Shown: positions 11,352-21,929 of the stretch, piece by piece
Layout of the letters: every line of letters starts with the position of its first letter
How positions within the stretch are numbered: the first letter of the stretch is position 1
NCBI GenBank assembly: GCA_022575985.1
Contig: JAKSXM010000007.1
Location: 26,972,501-27,036,500, forward strand
Length of the DNA: 64,000 nt
Reading direction: 5' to 3'
Source of the DNA: Anagrus nilaparvatae
Taxonomy: Eukaryota > Arthropoda > Insecta > Hymenoptera > Mymaridae
Made by a program: the position numbers and the translations under genes
The notes under the pieces: model-generated
The model's database searches: none
What the model saw: only the letters and a program-made list of their open reading frames with translations
Told to the model about the DNA's origin: nothing

Positions 11352-14300
11352 ACAGTGGCAGAGAGGTGAGAATGCGTTACGCACGAACAGAACCCGGTGT
11401 TCTGAACAGTGTCGGACTCCATGATGGCAAGGCACTCTACAAAGAATGCATTGCCCCATGTTTACCGACTAAACTCACCCCTCATCATACCTTATACAAG
11501 TCAGCCCGGAACCGTTTATCACATTACATCGGGTTGACTTAAGGCCATGTATCTTCTTTGGTTGAAGATCCTTCCATCCATTAATCCTTTCTTTCTCCTT
11601 CTTGTTATTTCACCGTGTCGTCAACTAGATAAATAAGTAACTTTATTAATAAATAAATATATATATAAATAAATAAATAAATAAATAAATAAATATCCTT
11701 GTACGTCCTCCATTTTCCCCCCATTGGTGCCGCGTGCAAGAACCGTCTAATTTGACTGCTCCTACACGCGGCTCCTAGTTAGGGTGTCGTCAATAACTTT
11801 TTTGTACGCAAAATCTCCTCCACGTACCTTGCCACGACGCTCCATGATTCCTCGTTCTGGAGCATTTTTCCGACTATGTTATCGGGTGTGACTTCTTCAA
11901 CCTCTGCTTCCAGCGCTCTCCTTTTAGTTATCCAGCGGTCACACTCGAAAAACGTGTGACGCGCGTCATCTCGTTTGTCGGGACAGAATACACATTCAGG
12001 GCTCACGACCTTTCCCATCCTAAAGAGATAAGATTGGAAAAGCCCATGGCCACTGAGGAACTGTGTCAAGAAGTAGTTTACCTCTCCGTGCCCTCTCTGA
12101 GTCCAGGGCGCGACCTCTTTTATGAGGCGCCTGGTCCATGCGCTGTCTGTGCCATCCCTCCAGAGCGTCTGCCACTCCAGCATCACATCCCTCCTAACTT
12201 CCGCTCTGATACGGTCGACGTCGCCTTCATTTTTTCTATCATAAATAAGTTTACGCTCTTTGGCAAGTAGCTGAATAGGAATAATTCCTGCGATGACAAG
12301 AACTGCCGCTTCCGAGACAGTCCTGTATGCGCAAGAAACCCTCAGAGCACCCTGCCTCTGCACTCTTATCATACCTTTCGAATATATATCCTTATCCAGT
12401 GCCTCACTCCAAATCTCCGCTCCGTACAATAGGATGGAGTGAGTTACGGACATTAGCAGCTTTCTCCTGCTGGACTTTGGTCCATTCATGTTCGACATCA
12501 GCCTGCTCAGGGCTAGCGTCGTGGTACCTGCCTTCTTGACCCTTTGAGAAATATGTTCGAAATAGGTCCGCTTCGTATCCAAAACTATTCCAAGATATTT
12601 GGCGAACCTTTTCGTCTCTATAATGGTATCCTCGTCAACCCGTATTGGAATAACGGTATTGATTTGCTTCCCCGTGAACATCACGATCTCGGTCTTAGCG
12701 ACTGCTAGACTTAATCCGTGCTCTTCCATCCATGCGTTTGTCTTTAACATGCAGACGCTCAAGCTATCCTGTGCTTGTTGCACGTTCCTTGCTATGATCA
12801 CGAGGGCAATATCATCCGCATAGCCTATCATAAAGCAGCCATCCGCTAACTCCATCCTCAGGATACCATCATAAGAGATGTTCCATAGGTCAGGTCCCAA
12901 TATGGAGCCCTGAGCTGCACCAGCTGTCACTTTCCTACTTCTCTTCCCTTGAAGAGTCTCGTACAATAGTACTCTGTCACTTAGGTAACTCTTCATTACC
13001 CGCATCAAATAATTTGGTACTGCAAAGTCATTTAGTCCTTGAAGGAACTTTGTCCACTTTGCAGAATTGAATGCGTTCTTGACGTCCAGGGTGACCAAAA
13101 GAGTAATTTTACGTGAGTAATGATTACCCGTTTGGGCCCTAGTTATCGCGTCAACGACCTCCTTCACAGCCCCGATCGTGGACCTCCCCCGTCTAAATCC
13201 GTATTGCCGAGGAGATAAATCCCCTGCTGCTTCTACTGCGTTTAAGATACGCGGTTGTAGCATTTTTTCGAAGCCCTTTCCAGCTGTATCCAGCAGTCCT
13301 AGTGGTCGCCAGTAGGACGGGAGTGTGGGATCTCCCTTTCCTTTACTGATAAGGACCAACAGTGCCTTTTTCCATCGCCTACTGAAAACTCCAGCTCGTA
13401 GGCACGAGTTGTACATCATTAACATCAATGACGGACACTCGTGCGCAGCGATTCTTATAATTTCGGCTGGTATGCCGTCTGGGCCGGGGGCTTTCTTATT
13501 TCTGAGAGAGTCTACGGCAGCGAACAGCTCTTCTTGCGTAAAGTCCGGGATTTCGGTTACCCTAATGTCCTCCTCTTGGTCTATTCTCGTCGGGTGCATC
13601 GGAAACAGAGCATCAACTACTGTCCTTGCTTCCTCTTCGTCCATTAGTGAGCTAGCAGCAAATCCCCTTAGCTTTTTCGTGACTATCTTGAAGCCCAATC
13701 CCCAGGGATCGTTGTCCACTTCAAGGCACAGAATAATTTTAATTATAATTTCAGTAATAATTTCACTAGTAATTCTTCACAGGCTAACCGCGACCCACGA
13801 AATTCCCACTTCCCTCGTCCTTCCCTTTAAACAAATCCTACCTAATCTCAACCTCGATTACCCTACATTTTAGACCTTCGTTTTCAGCTCCTCCTCCCCA
13901 AATTCAAGCTAGCCCTCATTACTCCACTTCACCCACAACTCATACCTTTTAGGTTTGAGTTTTTGCACTTTCTACTTCTTTTTACTCCTCGTCCACCGTA
14001 CTCTCCTCTTCTCTTCAAAATGCATCTCAACTTCCCCCTTCTGTTCATTCTACTAAAACCATACGCAGATCACAGCCATCATTTAACCCTCCTACCTTAT
14101 CCCCTCTCTCAATTTCTATGAATTCTTGGCTAAAACAACTTGAATCCTCCCTCATAAATTTTTTTATCAATCCCAACCATCTGATATATAGGAGTTATTA
14201 GGAAGTAGTTATGCTGCCACGTCAGCTGCCTCCTCCCCAAACTGTAATTCGCCTCCCACTAAATTGCACCGCATCAACGTTTGTAATTTTAATGCCAGCT

Positions 14301-17300
14301 CTCACTGCAAACGCAAAAAAATGGACTTTTGCAAAACTCCTTTTTTTAGCCTTTGACATCATAGCTGACTCTGAAACTTGGTTCCATCCAGCCTTTACCG
14401 ATTCAATGGCCGAAATCAATGGCTATTTCTTAGTTAGAAATGATAGACAGAGAAGAAGTTCAGGAGAAGTTGCCCTTTACATTAAATCAAACCTCTCATA
14501 CGAAAAATTATTTGCCAGTAAAGACACAGGGGCAGATAAACTCCCCGAATACCTGGTCTGAAAAGTTTCCTACTTAAATACTCAGATTATGGTTGTGGTA
14601 GTCTATAGACCCCCTGATTATCCGCTCTTCTATAATATGGATTTTCTCGACTCTATATCCACCCTCACCCTCAATTATAGTAATAAAATTATCCTCGGTG
14701 ATTTCAATATTACTATGTCTTATTTTCATCGACAGACTACTTTACTATATGACTTTATAATTGACAATAACTTTTACCTTATACCACCAGTAAACCACCA
14801 GAAACCGGTTTCCAATTCTTTCATTGATTTAATAATCATCGATGAAAATTACAAGGTAATTTCTTTTGACAAAAAGTTATTTATTAAGAACCATTACTTA
14901 TCATACGTTACTTATTTATCTTCACACCCAACTCCCTCAAAACGAATATTTCCTTTAAAACAATAAAAAATATTAATCCTGAGGAGTTAGGAGACAATAT
15001 GTCTTCCACAATTTCACTGGTCATTTGCTTTTAAAAGTAGAGATGCTTACCTTATCTGGGATACAACCACAAAAAATTCCATATCTTTTCTTGATTCTGT
15101 AGCTCCTCTAAAATATTATAATATTAATAAGAAATCTCTTTCATGGCTAACACTTGAGTTAAGAAAGGAATCTAAACATTTAGATTATCTTTATCATCGT
15201 TATAGACGCAAGTGTATTCAGCCTCCTCTGGATACCTATGAGGATTTCAGAGATATTTTAAACGAGAAAATCTAAGCAGAAGAAATCAATTTTTACTCAA
15301 ATAAATTATCAACAAATAGCCATTCAGCTATTTCTGGAGCGAACTGGAGCACCTGGGTCTGGAGCACCAGTTCCTCTATCACTACAAAACCTCGCTTCAC
15401 TCATATTTTTTGTCCACTCAAAATTTTGATCCCTCCCTGCAACTAAATAATCCTCCAGTAGTCCCGAATTGCCCCCCTTTTAAAGGCTATTGCCGGATAA
15501 ATATAGTGATTTGGCCCCCCTCCCCAATCTCAAAAAAATTATTTGCATCCGAAAAATATTATAAAAACTAACTGATCGCCGTTGGAATTAGCTTCCTAGC
15601 CCATATTAGGCGCCCTTAAACCTTAAAAAACCTTAAAAATCGTGTTTTTTGCGTTTTTTTTTGTTTCTCCGCACTGTGATGAGCTACTAATCTGAAAGTT
15701 GCGTAGAAAAAAAGGGCACAGAGTGTATTTTCAATCTTTATTGGTTTTAGACCTTTAAGACCATTTTAAGACCCCGAAAATTTATTTTTAATTTTCGAAA
15801 AATTGGTTTTTTGAGCATAAAAAAAAATAACCAGCGTTAAATTTCTTCAAACTGACCTAAAAAGTTGAAAAAAAGTATATTTTACTGATATCAGTCTTGT
15901 CCTAGAGGGGGAGCTCATCTCCACACCTTCAAAACTCAAAAAACGCGTTTTTTTGCCTCTACACGATTAAAATGCAATAGAATTGCAAAAATTCGTTTTG
16001 CAACCTCCCTAAATCTTTTTGAGCATCTGTTTATACGTTTTCACAAAAATATATTTCATTAATTATTGTTTTTAGACCCTTATGACCACTCAAGACCACC
16101 TTAAGAGCCCAAAAATTGATTTTACATTTTCGAAAAATCAGTTTTTTTGAAATTAAAAAATTATACCTGCCTTTAATTCTTTCAAATTGGACTAAAAAGG
16201 CAAAAAAAATTATTTTTTAACGATATCAGTCCTGTCCTGGAGGGGGAGCTCATCCCCACCCCTTGAAAACTCAAAAAACGCGTTTCTTTGACCCTACACG
16301 ATTAACCCATTAATTCCTAAGAAGAAACTGCATTTGACAGAGCTGTAAAACCTATTCCATTTAGAGCATTTGACTCAAATTAGTAAAATAAAACACACAA
16401 AAAATTTCAAAATGGCGGATATTTATAAATGGCGGACTAATATGGTGGTCAGAAAAAATTAAATTTTGATATTTTTTGATAAAAATTTGTGTGAATGGTA
16501 TTTTTTGGGTGCTAATTACGAATATATAGTTATTTATCAAAAATTTTTAAATGGCGGAACCAATATGGTCGTTGAAAAACTCGATATTTCGAGATTTTTG
16601 ACGATTTTGAGCCTAAGCAGAAACTGTAAGTTATATAACCATAAAACCGGTTTCATTTAGGGCATCTAAACATGTAATGTGAAAAAATATTTATTTATTT
16701 ATCTATTTTTCAAAAACTCAAAATGGCGAGATTAAGAAGAAACTGTAAGTTTCTTCTGTGTCCGCTATATTGATCGGCCATTTTGAATTTTAATAAATAA
16801 TTTTCATTTTTTCATATAACATGTTTAAATGCCCTAAATAAAACCGGTTTTACGCTTATACTATTTACAGTTTCTTCTCAGGCTCAAAATCGTCAAAAAT
16901 CTCGAAATTTCGCATTTTTCAGTAGCCACATTAGATCCGCCATTTTGAGTTTTTGAAAAATAGATAGACCTTCGTAATGAGCATCCAAAAAATACCCTGT
17001 ACACAAATTTTGACCAAATAATAACGAAATTTAGTTTTTCGTGTCCGCCATCTTTATCCACCATTTTGAATTTTTTTCGAAAAAAAATTATATTTTCACA
17101 TAAAATGTTTAAATGCCCTAACTGAAACCGGTTTTATGGTTATATAACTTACAGTTTCTGCTCAGGCTTAAAATCGTCAAAAATCTCGAAATTTTGAGTT
17201 TTGCAACTGCCATATTGGTTCCGCCATTTAAAAATTTTTGATAAATAACTATATATTCGTAATTAGCACCCAAAAAAATACCATTCACACAAATTTTTAT

Positions 17301-20300
17301 CAAAAAATATCAAAATTTAATTTTTTCTGACCACCATATTTGTAATATTTTGGAGGAAATATTTGGGGAAATTGTAGGAAAATTGTAGGAAAATTGGTTT
17401 GGGTTTATAAATAAATTCACACGTGATTAAAATAATAAAATAATTATTAAAACGCACTTATTGAATGTATTATATACAAATAATTAAATGTTAGATTAGT
17501 GGACTGTATAAATATAGTTATTGATCGCTGGCGTTAAAGAAAAATGAATTGATTTGAATTAATTAAATTAAATTTAAGCACTGTTTTTAGTTCTATGATA
17601 ACTTTATGTTTAATACGCTGGGCGGTGCATGACTAAAATTGTCTTACGAGCGCGACCGCCGACGTGACCACAGAATGAGAGCATGAATCGGTTTTATAGA
17701 ACCGGTGAAAGTTTAACGTGAGAGAAGGGGCCCTAAAACGGGGGGCCGATAAATCAAATAATTACAATATCACGTAAAACATTATTTACCGCGAATATTC
17801 AACATGAAAAAATAAAAAAATATAATTTTATAGCTATAGGCCGCAACAATATTAGTCCGCCATTTATAAATGTCCGCCATTTTGAAATTTTTTTTGTGTT
17901 TTATTTTACTAATTTGAGTCAAATGCTCTAAATGGAATAGGTTTTACAGCTCTGTCAAATGCAGTTTCTTCTTAGGAATTAATGGGTTAATCGTGTAGGG
18001 GCAAAGAAACGCGTTTTTTGAGTTTTCAAGGGGTGGGGATGAGCTCCCCCTCCAGGACAGGACTGATATCGTTAAAAAATAATTTTCTTTGCCTTTTTAG
18101 TCCAATTTGAAAGAATTAAAGGCAGGTATAATTTTTTAATTTCAAAAAAACTGATTTTTCGAAAATGTAAAATCAATTTTTGGGCTCTTAAGGTGGTCTT
18201 GAGTGGTCATAAGGGTCTAAAAACAATAATTAATGAAATATATTTTAGTTAAAACGTATAAATTGATGCTCAAAAAGATTTAGGGAGGTTCCAAAACGAA
18301 TTTTTGCAATTCTATTGCATTTTAATCGTGTAGAGGCAAAAAAAACGCGTTTTTTGAGTTTTGAAGGTGTGGAGATGAGCTCCCCCTCTAGGACAAGACT
18401 GATATCAGTAAAATATACTTTTTTTCAACTTTTTAGGTCAGTTTGAAGAAATTTAACGCTGGTTATTTTTTTTTATGCTCAAAAAACCAATTTTTCGAAA
18501 ATTAAAAATAAATTTTCGGGGTCTTAAAATGGTCTTAAAGGTCTAAAACCAATGAAGATTAAAAATACACTCTGTGCCCTTTTTTTCTACGCAACTTTCA
18601 GATTAGTAGCTCATCACAGTGCGGAGAAACAAAAAAAAACGCAAAAAACACGATTTTTAAGGTTTTTTAAGGTTTAAGGGCGCCTAATATGGGCTAGGAA
18701 GCTAATTCCAACGGCGATCAGTTAGTTTTTATAATATTTTTCGGATGCAAATAATTTTTTTGAGATTGGGGAGGGGGGCCAAATCACTATATTTATCCGG
18801 CAATAGCCTTTACTAACATTACGTTAGACAATTTAAATTGGGCTTTCAAACAATTGTCTACCAAATCTAAAGGCCCTGATGGTATTTCATTAGAAGTTCT
18901 TAAACTCTGTCTACGATCTCTTTCAAAAGTTTTTGTATCCCTTTTCTATATGTCATATTATCCCTGTTAATAACAAATCCAATCCCCTCACCTTAAGTAA
19001 TTATCGATCGGTTTCTCTTCTATCAATTCTATCTAAAATTTTTGAGAAAATACTTCATAATCAATTATCACAATATTTAATGCAGCATAAATTTCTCAAA
19101 AATTTCCAATCTGGTTTCCATAAACTACACAGTACCCAAGCTTTATTGTCTAATCTAAATGATGATATTTGTAGGGGCTACCATGATAGAAGTCTCACCA
19201 TCTTGCTACTGCTTGACCTTTCAAAGGCACTTGATCGAGTGTCTCAGAATCTCCTATTGTCTAAGTTACTGAACCTTGGCATACCCAAGGTCGCAGTGGA
19301 CTGGTAGCTGGATTTCCAGCTACCTTTTAGATAGAACTCGATCCATCATAGTAGGTAAAAAAATCTCCTCCGCAGAATTAGTTTAAAGTGGTGTCCTCCA
19401 AGGCTCTGTTTTGGGCCCGTTACTCTTCTTAATTTACATGAACGATATTGGCTCTCATATTATTTCGCAAAAGACTACTTTTGGTGCTATGCCAATTTTC
19501 TGGATATAAGACCTCAATTTTTGTAATTAGCAACCCAAAAAACGCATAGTTTTAATTGAAATGCTGCGCAAAAAGACACGTTTAATAAAAAAATAGTAAC
19601 AAAAATTTCAGACTTTCAGTTTTCACTTCTATATATTTTTTTTATTTTTCTCGTACGTTTCAGAAATTATAAACATTATTTTCGTATATAAGAGGAATTA
19701 TTTTATGAATAAATGGAACGTGTGCCTTCTAAGGCAAAAATCGGCATATTTTACACCGCCTCCTTTCTTAATAGCACATCACCTGCTAAACTAAAACTAG
19801 GTTGGTTGTATGTCAGGTTACGTCCAAAATATATGAGTGCCATATATATTTATAACTCCCTAAATAATTGCCTACCTCTTTACCTAAAGGATAAAATTAT
19901 GTCTACGTTCCTGCTCGTGATCTACGCCCTCATTTACGTCCCCATGCTTCTTCCATTAACTCTTTTAAATACAACCTCTATCACTACCTTTTACAGAACG
20001 ACTCCTCTTCCTCTCTTTAATATCAATAACCTTCCCACAGATATGTATTAATTTCTCTTGGTCCCACTCCTGATTACTTCCTACCTTTCAGTTCTCCCCA
20101 ATTTTGTACAATTTTGTATAAATAAAATAAATAAATAATCAATCAATCAATCAACAAAAAACTATTAGTAACTAAAAATTAAAAACTATTATTAGTATTA
20201 TTGTGTTAATACTTATAAAAATTAGATTTTAAAATAATAAAATGAATCAAAAAAGATAAAATTAAAATCTAATAAAAAATATACTAATTTAATTTTTTTT

Positions 20301-21198
20301 ATAGCTGGGAAAGAGTACAGTTGTATTTCTTGGGCATTTTCTGATTACAAAACATTCGATGGAAAAGTATTCAAAGCCTCATTTCATTGTTCTTATTATT
20401 TATTCAAAGACACTCGTGAAGACTCATTATCGTTAGTCACAAAAGCTGATGCATGTGATGAATCAGAAGAAGAATGTCACAGAATTATTACCCTGAATTA
20501 TCACAATTTTCAATATATATTTACGCAAGATGATAATGGAAATCCCTTTTTGAATACAAACAGTGATTTGAAACCTAACCAAACCTTACTTGGTATTACT
20601 ATCAGAGAATCAAATGATTACTTATTTGTTTCATTGGATAACTTAGGAATTAAAATGAAATGGGATGGCAAATATCATTTTGAACTAACAGTACCTGATA
20701 GTTATTGGGGTAAAACTGAGGGACTTTGTGGTACATTGAATGGAAATTTTACAGATGATTTGCCTACAGTTCAGTCAGACTATACTTTGAAAATCGTAGA
20801 GAATATTATTCCTTTTAAATATCCTATAGGTAATATCTTGAAAAAAATTTACATGTTTTAAACAACATTATTTTTTTAAAAATCATAAAAATTATACTCA
20901 AATTTTGTTTAAAGACGAGAAATGTTTTGGCTTGAACTATCCATTTAAAATATGCAACAAGAAAAGGGGATTGCTTGGAGCAAAACACTGTGATGAATTG
21001 CTTTCTAATGAAAATTTTAAGGGATGTAAAGAACTTCCATCGTTCGATAAATTTAGAACCGCTTGCATAATACAGTATTGTAGGTATCCAGATTCCGATA
21101 AATACATTCAACAGACACTAGATATTTTTACCAAAAATTGTATTGAGCAAGGAAAAATGTTGCATTGTACAAATAATAAAGACAATGAATCTTTTTAA
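9376..21198 (+). CDS. Secreted VWD-C8 domain protein, paralogue 2 (four exons, 10-kb intron 2)
   Basis: Exons 9376-9452, 10000-10052, 20305-20829 and 20915-21198 give 312 aa. The first three exons equal gene 1 in length and phase, and no stops or frameshifts are seen. The signal peptide ends NNLLA, followed by the linker, a VWD domain with YKTFDGK and GLCGTLNGN, and a C8 module with all eight cysteines (KC, IC, HC, GC, AC, YC, NC, HC). Intron 2 is about 250 bp in gene 1 but 10.25 kb here because of nested transposon insertions. The reading frame is preserved, so the gene may still be functional if the intron is spliced. A hAT-type element sits in the 3' UTR 14 bp after the stop. Same possible extracellular role as paralogue 1. 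The gene model rests on paralogue comparison, not transcripts. Confidence 0.8.
9744..9825. other. Hairpin with flanking direct repeat in intron 1
   Basis: A perfect hairpin GGTTGC-TTTAA-GCAACC lies at about 9775-9791 inside CGTTTCGG...CCCTTATCAAG, bracketed by two AAACTTTATTTTCT copies. It is absent from the corresponding intron of gene 1. It resembles a transposon end fragment, but I cannot assign a family. Confidence 0.4.
9924..9951. repeat. 28-bp palindrome in intron 1 of VWD-C8 gene 2
   Basis: ATTACAGACTCCA-AA-TGGAGTCTGTAAT, 13-bp perfect arms. Gene 1 has only the right half (AAGTCTGTAAT). Confidence 0.7.
11305..13730 (-). mobile_element. 5'-truncated R1-clade LINE inserted in ORF1 of the Jockey-like LINE
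   Basis: The minus-strand element starts near 13730 and ends in a 45-bp poly(A), read as poly(T) at 11305-11349. The right flank AATAATTTT continues the interrupted ORF1, and the left flank ends in (AAT)n, giving an AATAAT-type target duplication. The body is visibly GC-richer than anything nearby. It carries an intact RT-bearing ORF and a 3' UTR (11350-11775) with a (TAAA)n stretch at 11650-11695. The intact frame suggests a relatively recent insertion. Confidence 0.85.
11779..13719 (-). CDS. R1-clade reverse transcriptase (C-terminal 646 codons of ORF2)
   Basis: Uninterrupted 646-codon frame. From the N-terminus: linker; RT fingers with NKKAPGPDGIPAEI; LPSYWRPLGLLDTAGKGFEK; YGFRRGRSTI; motif A TLDVKNAFNSAKW; motif B GAAQGSILGPDLWNISYD; catalytic GYADDIALV; thumb with KYLGIVLD. 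Near residues 575-592 there is a CX2CX8HX4C zinc knuckle (CVFC...HTFFEC), typical of R1-type ORF2 C-termini. The endonuclease domain is missing, consistent with 5' truncation, so the element cannot be autonomous. Annotated start is simply the first Met in frame. ORFs on the opposite strand are shadows. Confidence 0.92.
   Translation of the reverse strand: MDNDPWGLGFKIVTKKLRGFAASSLMDEEEARTVVDALFPMHPTRIDQEEDIRVTEIPDFTQEELFAAVDSLRNKKAPGPDGIPAEIIRIAAHECPSLMLMMYNSCLRAGVFSRRWKKALLVLISKGKGDPTLPSYWRPLGLLDTAGKGFEKMLQPRILNAVEAAGDLSPRQYGFRRGRSTIGAVKEVVDAITRAQTGNHYSRKITLLVTLDVKNAFNSAKWTKFLQGLNDFAVPNYLMRVMKSYLSDRVLLYETLQGKRSRKVTAGAAQGSILGPDLWNISYDGILRMELADGCFMIGYADDIALVIIARNVQQAQDSLSVCMLKTNAWMEEHGLSLAVAKTEIVMFTGKQINTVIPIRVDEDTIIETKRFAKYLGIVLDTKRTYFEHISQRVKKAGTTTLALSRLMSNMNGPKSSRRKLLMSVTHSILLYGAEIWSEALDKDIYSKGMIRVQRQGALRVSCAYRTVSEAAVLVIAGIIPIQLLAKERKLIYDRKNEGDVDRIRAEVRRDVMLEWQTLWRDGTDSAWTRRLIKEVAPWTQRGHGEVNYFLTQFLSGHGLFQSYLFRMGKVVSPECVFCPDKRDDARHTFFECDRWITKRRALEAEVEEVTPDNIVGKMLQNEESWSVVARYVEEILRTKKLLTTP
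15483..18810. mobile_element. 3.3-kb foldback element FB4 with TA target duplication
   Basis: AAGGCTATTGCCGGATAAAT at the left is the exact inverse of the right end ATTTATCCGGCAATAGCCTT, and each lies next to a TA, as for Tc1/mariner-type insertion. Arms of about 1.4 kb match almost perfectly; the centre is near 16890. Arm contents include ATGGCGGA/TCCGCCAT blocks, GGGGGAGCTCAT and AACCCATTAATTCC. The right arm is split by a solo LTR at 17341-17848. ORFs at 16466, 16861 and 17118 are repeat arms. It interrupts the RT-endonuclease region of the Jockey-like LINE. No transposase is encoded. Confidence 0.88.
17341..17848. mobile_element. Solo LTR with perfect 5-bp target duplication
   Basis: 508-bp insertion in the right arm of FB4. 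It begins TGTAATATTTTGG and ends GGCCGCAACA (TG...CA), flanked by ATATT at 17336-17340 and 17849-17853. The intact opposite arm (around 16430-16455) shows the empty site, CCATATTAGTCC when read in inverse. These are the hallmarks of an LTR left by recombination between the two LTRs of a retrovirus-like retrotransposon. A TGTATAAATATAG stretch at about 17507 could be its TATA box. The family (Gypsy, BEL or other) cannot be told from the LTR alone. Confidence 0.88.
20862..20914 (+). other. Intron 3 of VWD-C8 gene 2 (acceptor region)
   Basis: Donor GGTAATATC at 20830 and an acceptor TTTAAAG just before 20915. Intron length is about 85 bp and matches gene 1 (1996-2077). The acceptor is a weak AAG rather than CAG or TAG in both genes. 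Confidence 0.6.
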
Positions 21199-21359
21199 TG
21201 TAAGGTTTCAATCAGAGCTGGGCGTGCACGGCATTTTGGGCACGGAAAACTAACAGCCGTATATACGGCCAAGCAGTACAATGATCCGTGCACAGTCTGT
21301 CCATACTTTGTTTTTATAAGTATACGGATCAGTTATTAGTATGTTAAAGTTTGAATGCA

Positions 21360-21800
21360 TACTACCCACGGACCCGTCAGCATTATGAAAAACCCAAGTC
21401 TCATACGCATACGGACCCGTATGCATATAGGACCTGGGTATTTTCATAATGCCCACGGACCCGTATGCTTATAGGAGAGGATATTTTCATAATGCCCACG
21501 GGTCAGTATACGTATGAGACCTAGGTATTTTCATAATGCTGACGGGTCCGTGAACATTATGAAAATACCCAGGACCTATATGCATACGGGTCCGTATGCG
21601 TATAGGACTTGGGTATTTTCATACTGTGTACGTATCCGTGGGCATTATGAAAACACCCAAGTCTCATACGCATACGGACCCATGGGCATTATGAAAATAC
21701 CCTCTTTTATACGCATACGGACCCGTGGGCATTACGAAAATACCCTCTACTATACGCATACGGGTCCGTGGGCATTATAAAATTACCCAGGTCCTATATA
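21360..21800. repeat. 43-44-bp repeat array, direct and inverted copies
   Basis: Units contain GGACCCGTGGGCATTATGAA and TACCC...TATACGCATACGG. Copies of GGGCATTA recur near 21640, 21684, 21727 and 21770. Earlier copies (21380-21600) lie partly in the opposite orientation, making the block foldback-prone. Confidence 0.85.
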
Positions 21801-21929
21801 CATACGGGCCCGTATTAGAAAAATATGGAGCCGTATGCCATACAAATAGGTGATTTTCGGGTGATTTTGTACTGATTTTTGTCGTACGATTTTTCATACG
21901 GCATAAATAAATACGGGAGCCGTAGGTAA

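Larger units (their letters stand above)
10276..13830 (+). pseudogene. LINE ORF1 nucleic-acid-binding protein, split by R1-clade insertion
   Basis: The frame runs from about 10200 to 11304, then continues in the same reading after the inserted element (13731-13830, ending FPRPSL and a stop). Order: coiled coil around AIIQAQGEKIEDLTRQIQSL, a mid domain (DIMVSGLEI...VTFYSPAHG...FISKLLP) resembling the RRM/FP25K-like domain of LINE ORF1 proteins, then a Gln- and Asn-rich tail. No start ATG is in frame, so the element is probably 5'-truncated. The proposed role in a live element is RNA chaperoning in the retrotransposition particle. It is interrupted and inactive here. Confidence 0.75.
14211..20051 (+). 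pseudogene. Broken ORF2 (endonuclease-RT) of the Jockey-like LINE
   Basis: APE-type endonuclease remnants: FDIIADSETWFHP, GEVALYIKSN, then after a stop VVVVYRPPDYPL, KIILGDFNI and FIDLIII. The linker SLSWLTLELRKESKH lies near 15140. After the foldback, RT begins with KSKGPDGISLEVLKL (18870) and continues NYRSVSLLSILSKIFEKIL, FQSGFHKLHSTQALL, LLLLDLSKALDRV and GVLQGSVLGPLLFLIYMNDI. The YADD region is deleted or replaced by unrelated sequence at about 19490-19700. A C-terminal piece LYVRLRPKYMSAIYIYNSL...SINSFKYNLYHYLL follows. Several stops and frameshifts, so inactive. Confidence 0.85.
10197..20155 (+). mobile_element. Degenerate Jockey-like non-LTR retrotransposon (LINE) hosting nested insertions
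   Basis: Pieces appear in the order expected for one LINE on the plus strand: ORF1 (10276-11304, resuming 13731-13830), endonuclease (14211-14966), linker (about 15000-15330), reverse transcriptase (18815-19490), ORF2 C-terminus (about 19780-20050) and a 3' tail of AATAAATAAATAATCAATCA repeats. It interrupts intron 2 of VWD-C8 gene 2. Gene 1 has a short intron at this position, so it inserted after the duplication. ORF2 is broken by stops and frameshifts and lacks part of the RT after PLLFLIYMNDI. Insertions at 11305-13730 and 15483-18810 are separate younger elements. Confidence 0.85.

Noticed and set aside
11956..13873. Plus-strand frames opposite the R1-clade RT
   Set aside because: Antisense shadows of a clearly coding minus-strand reverse transcriptase.
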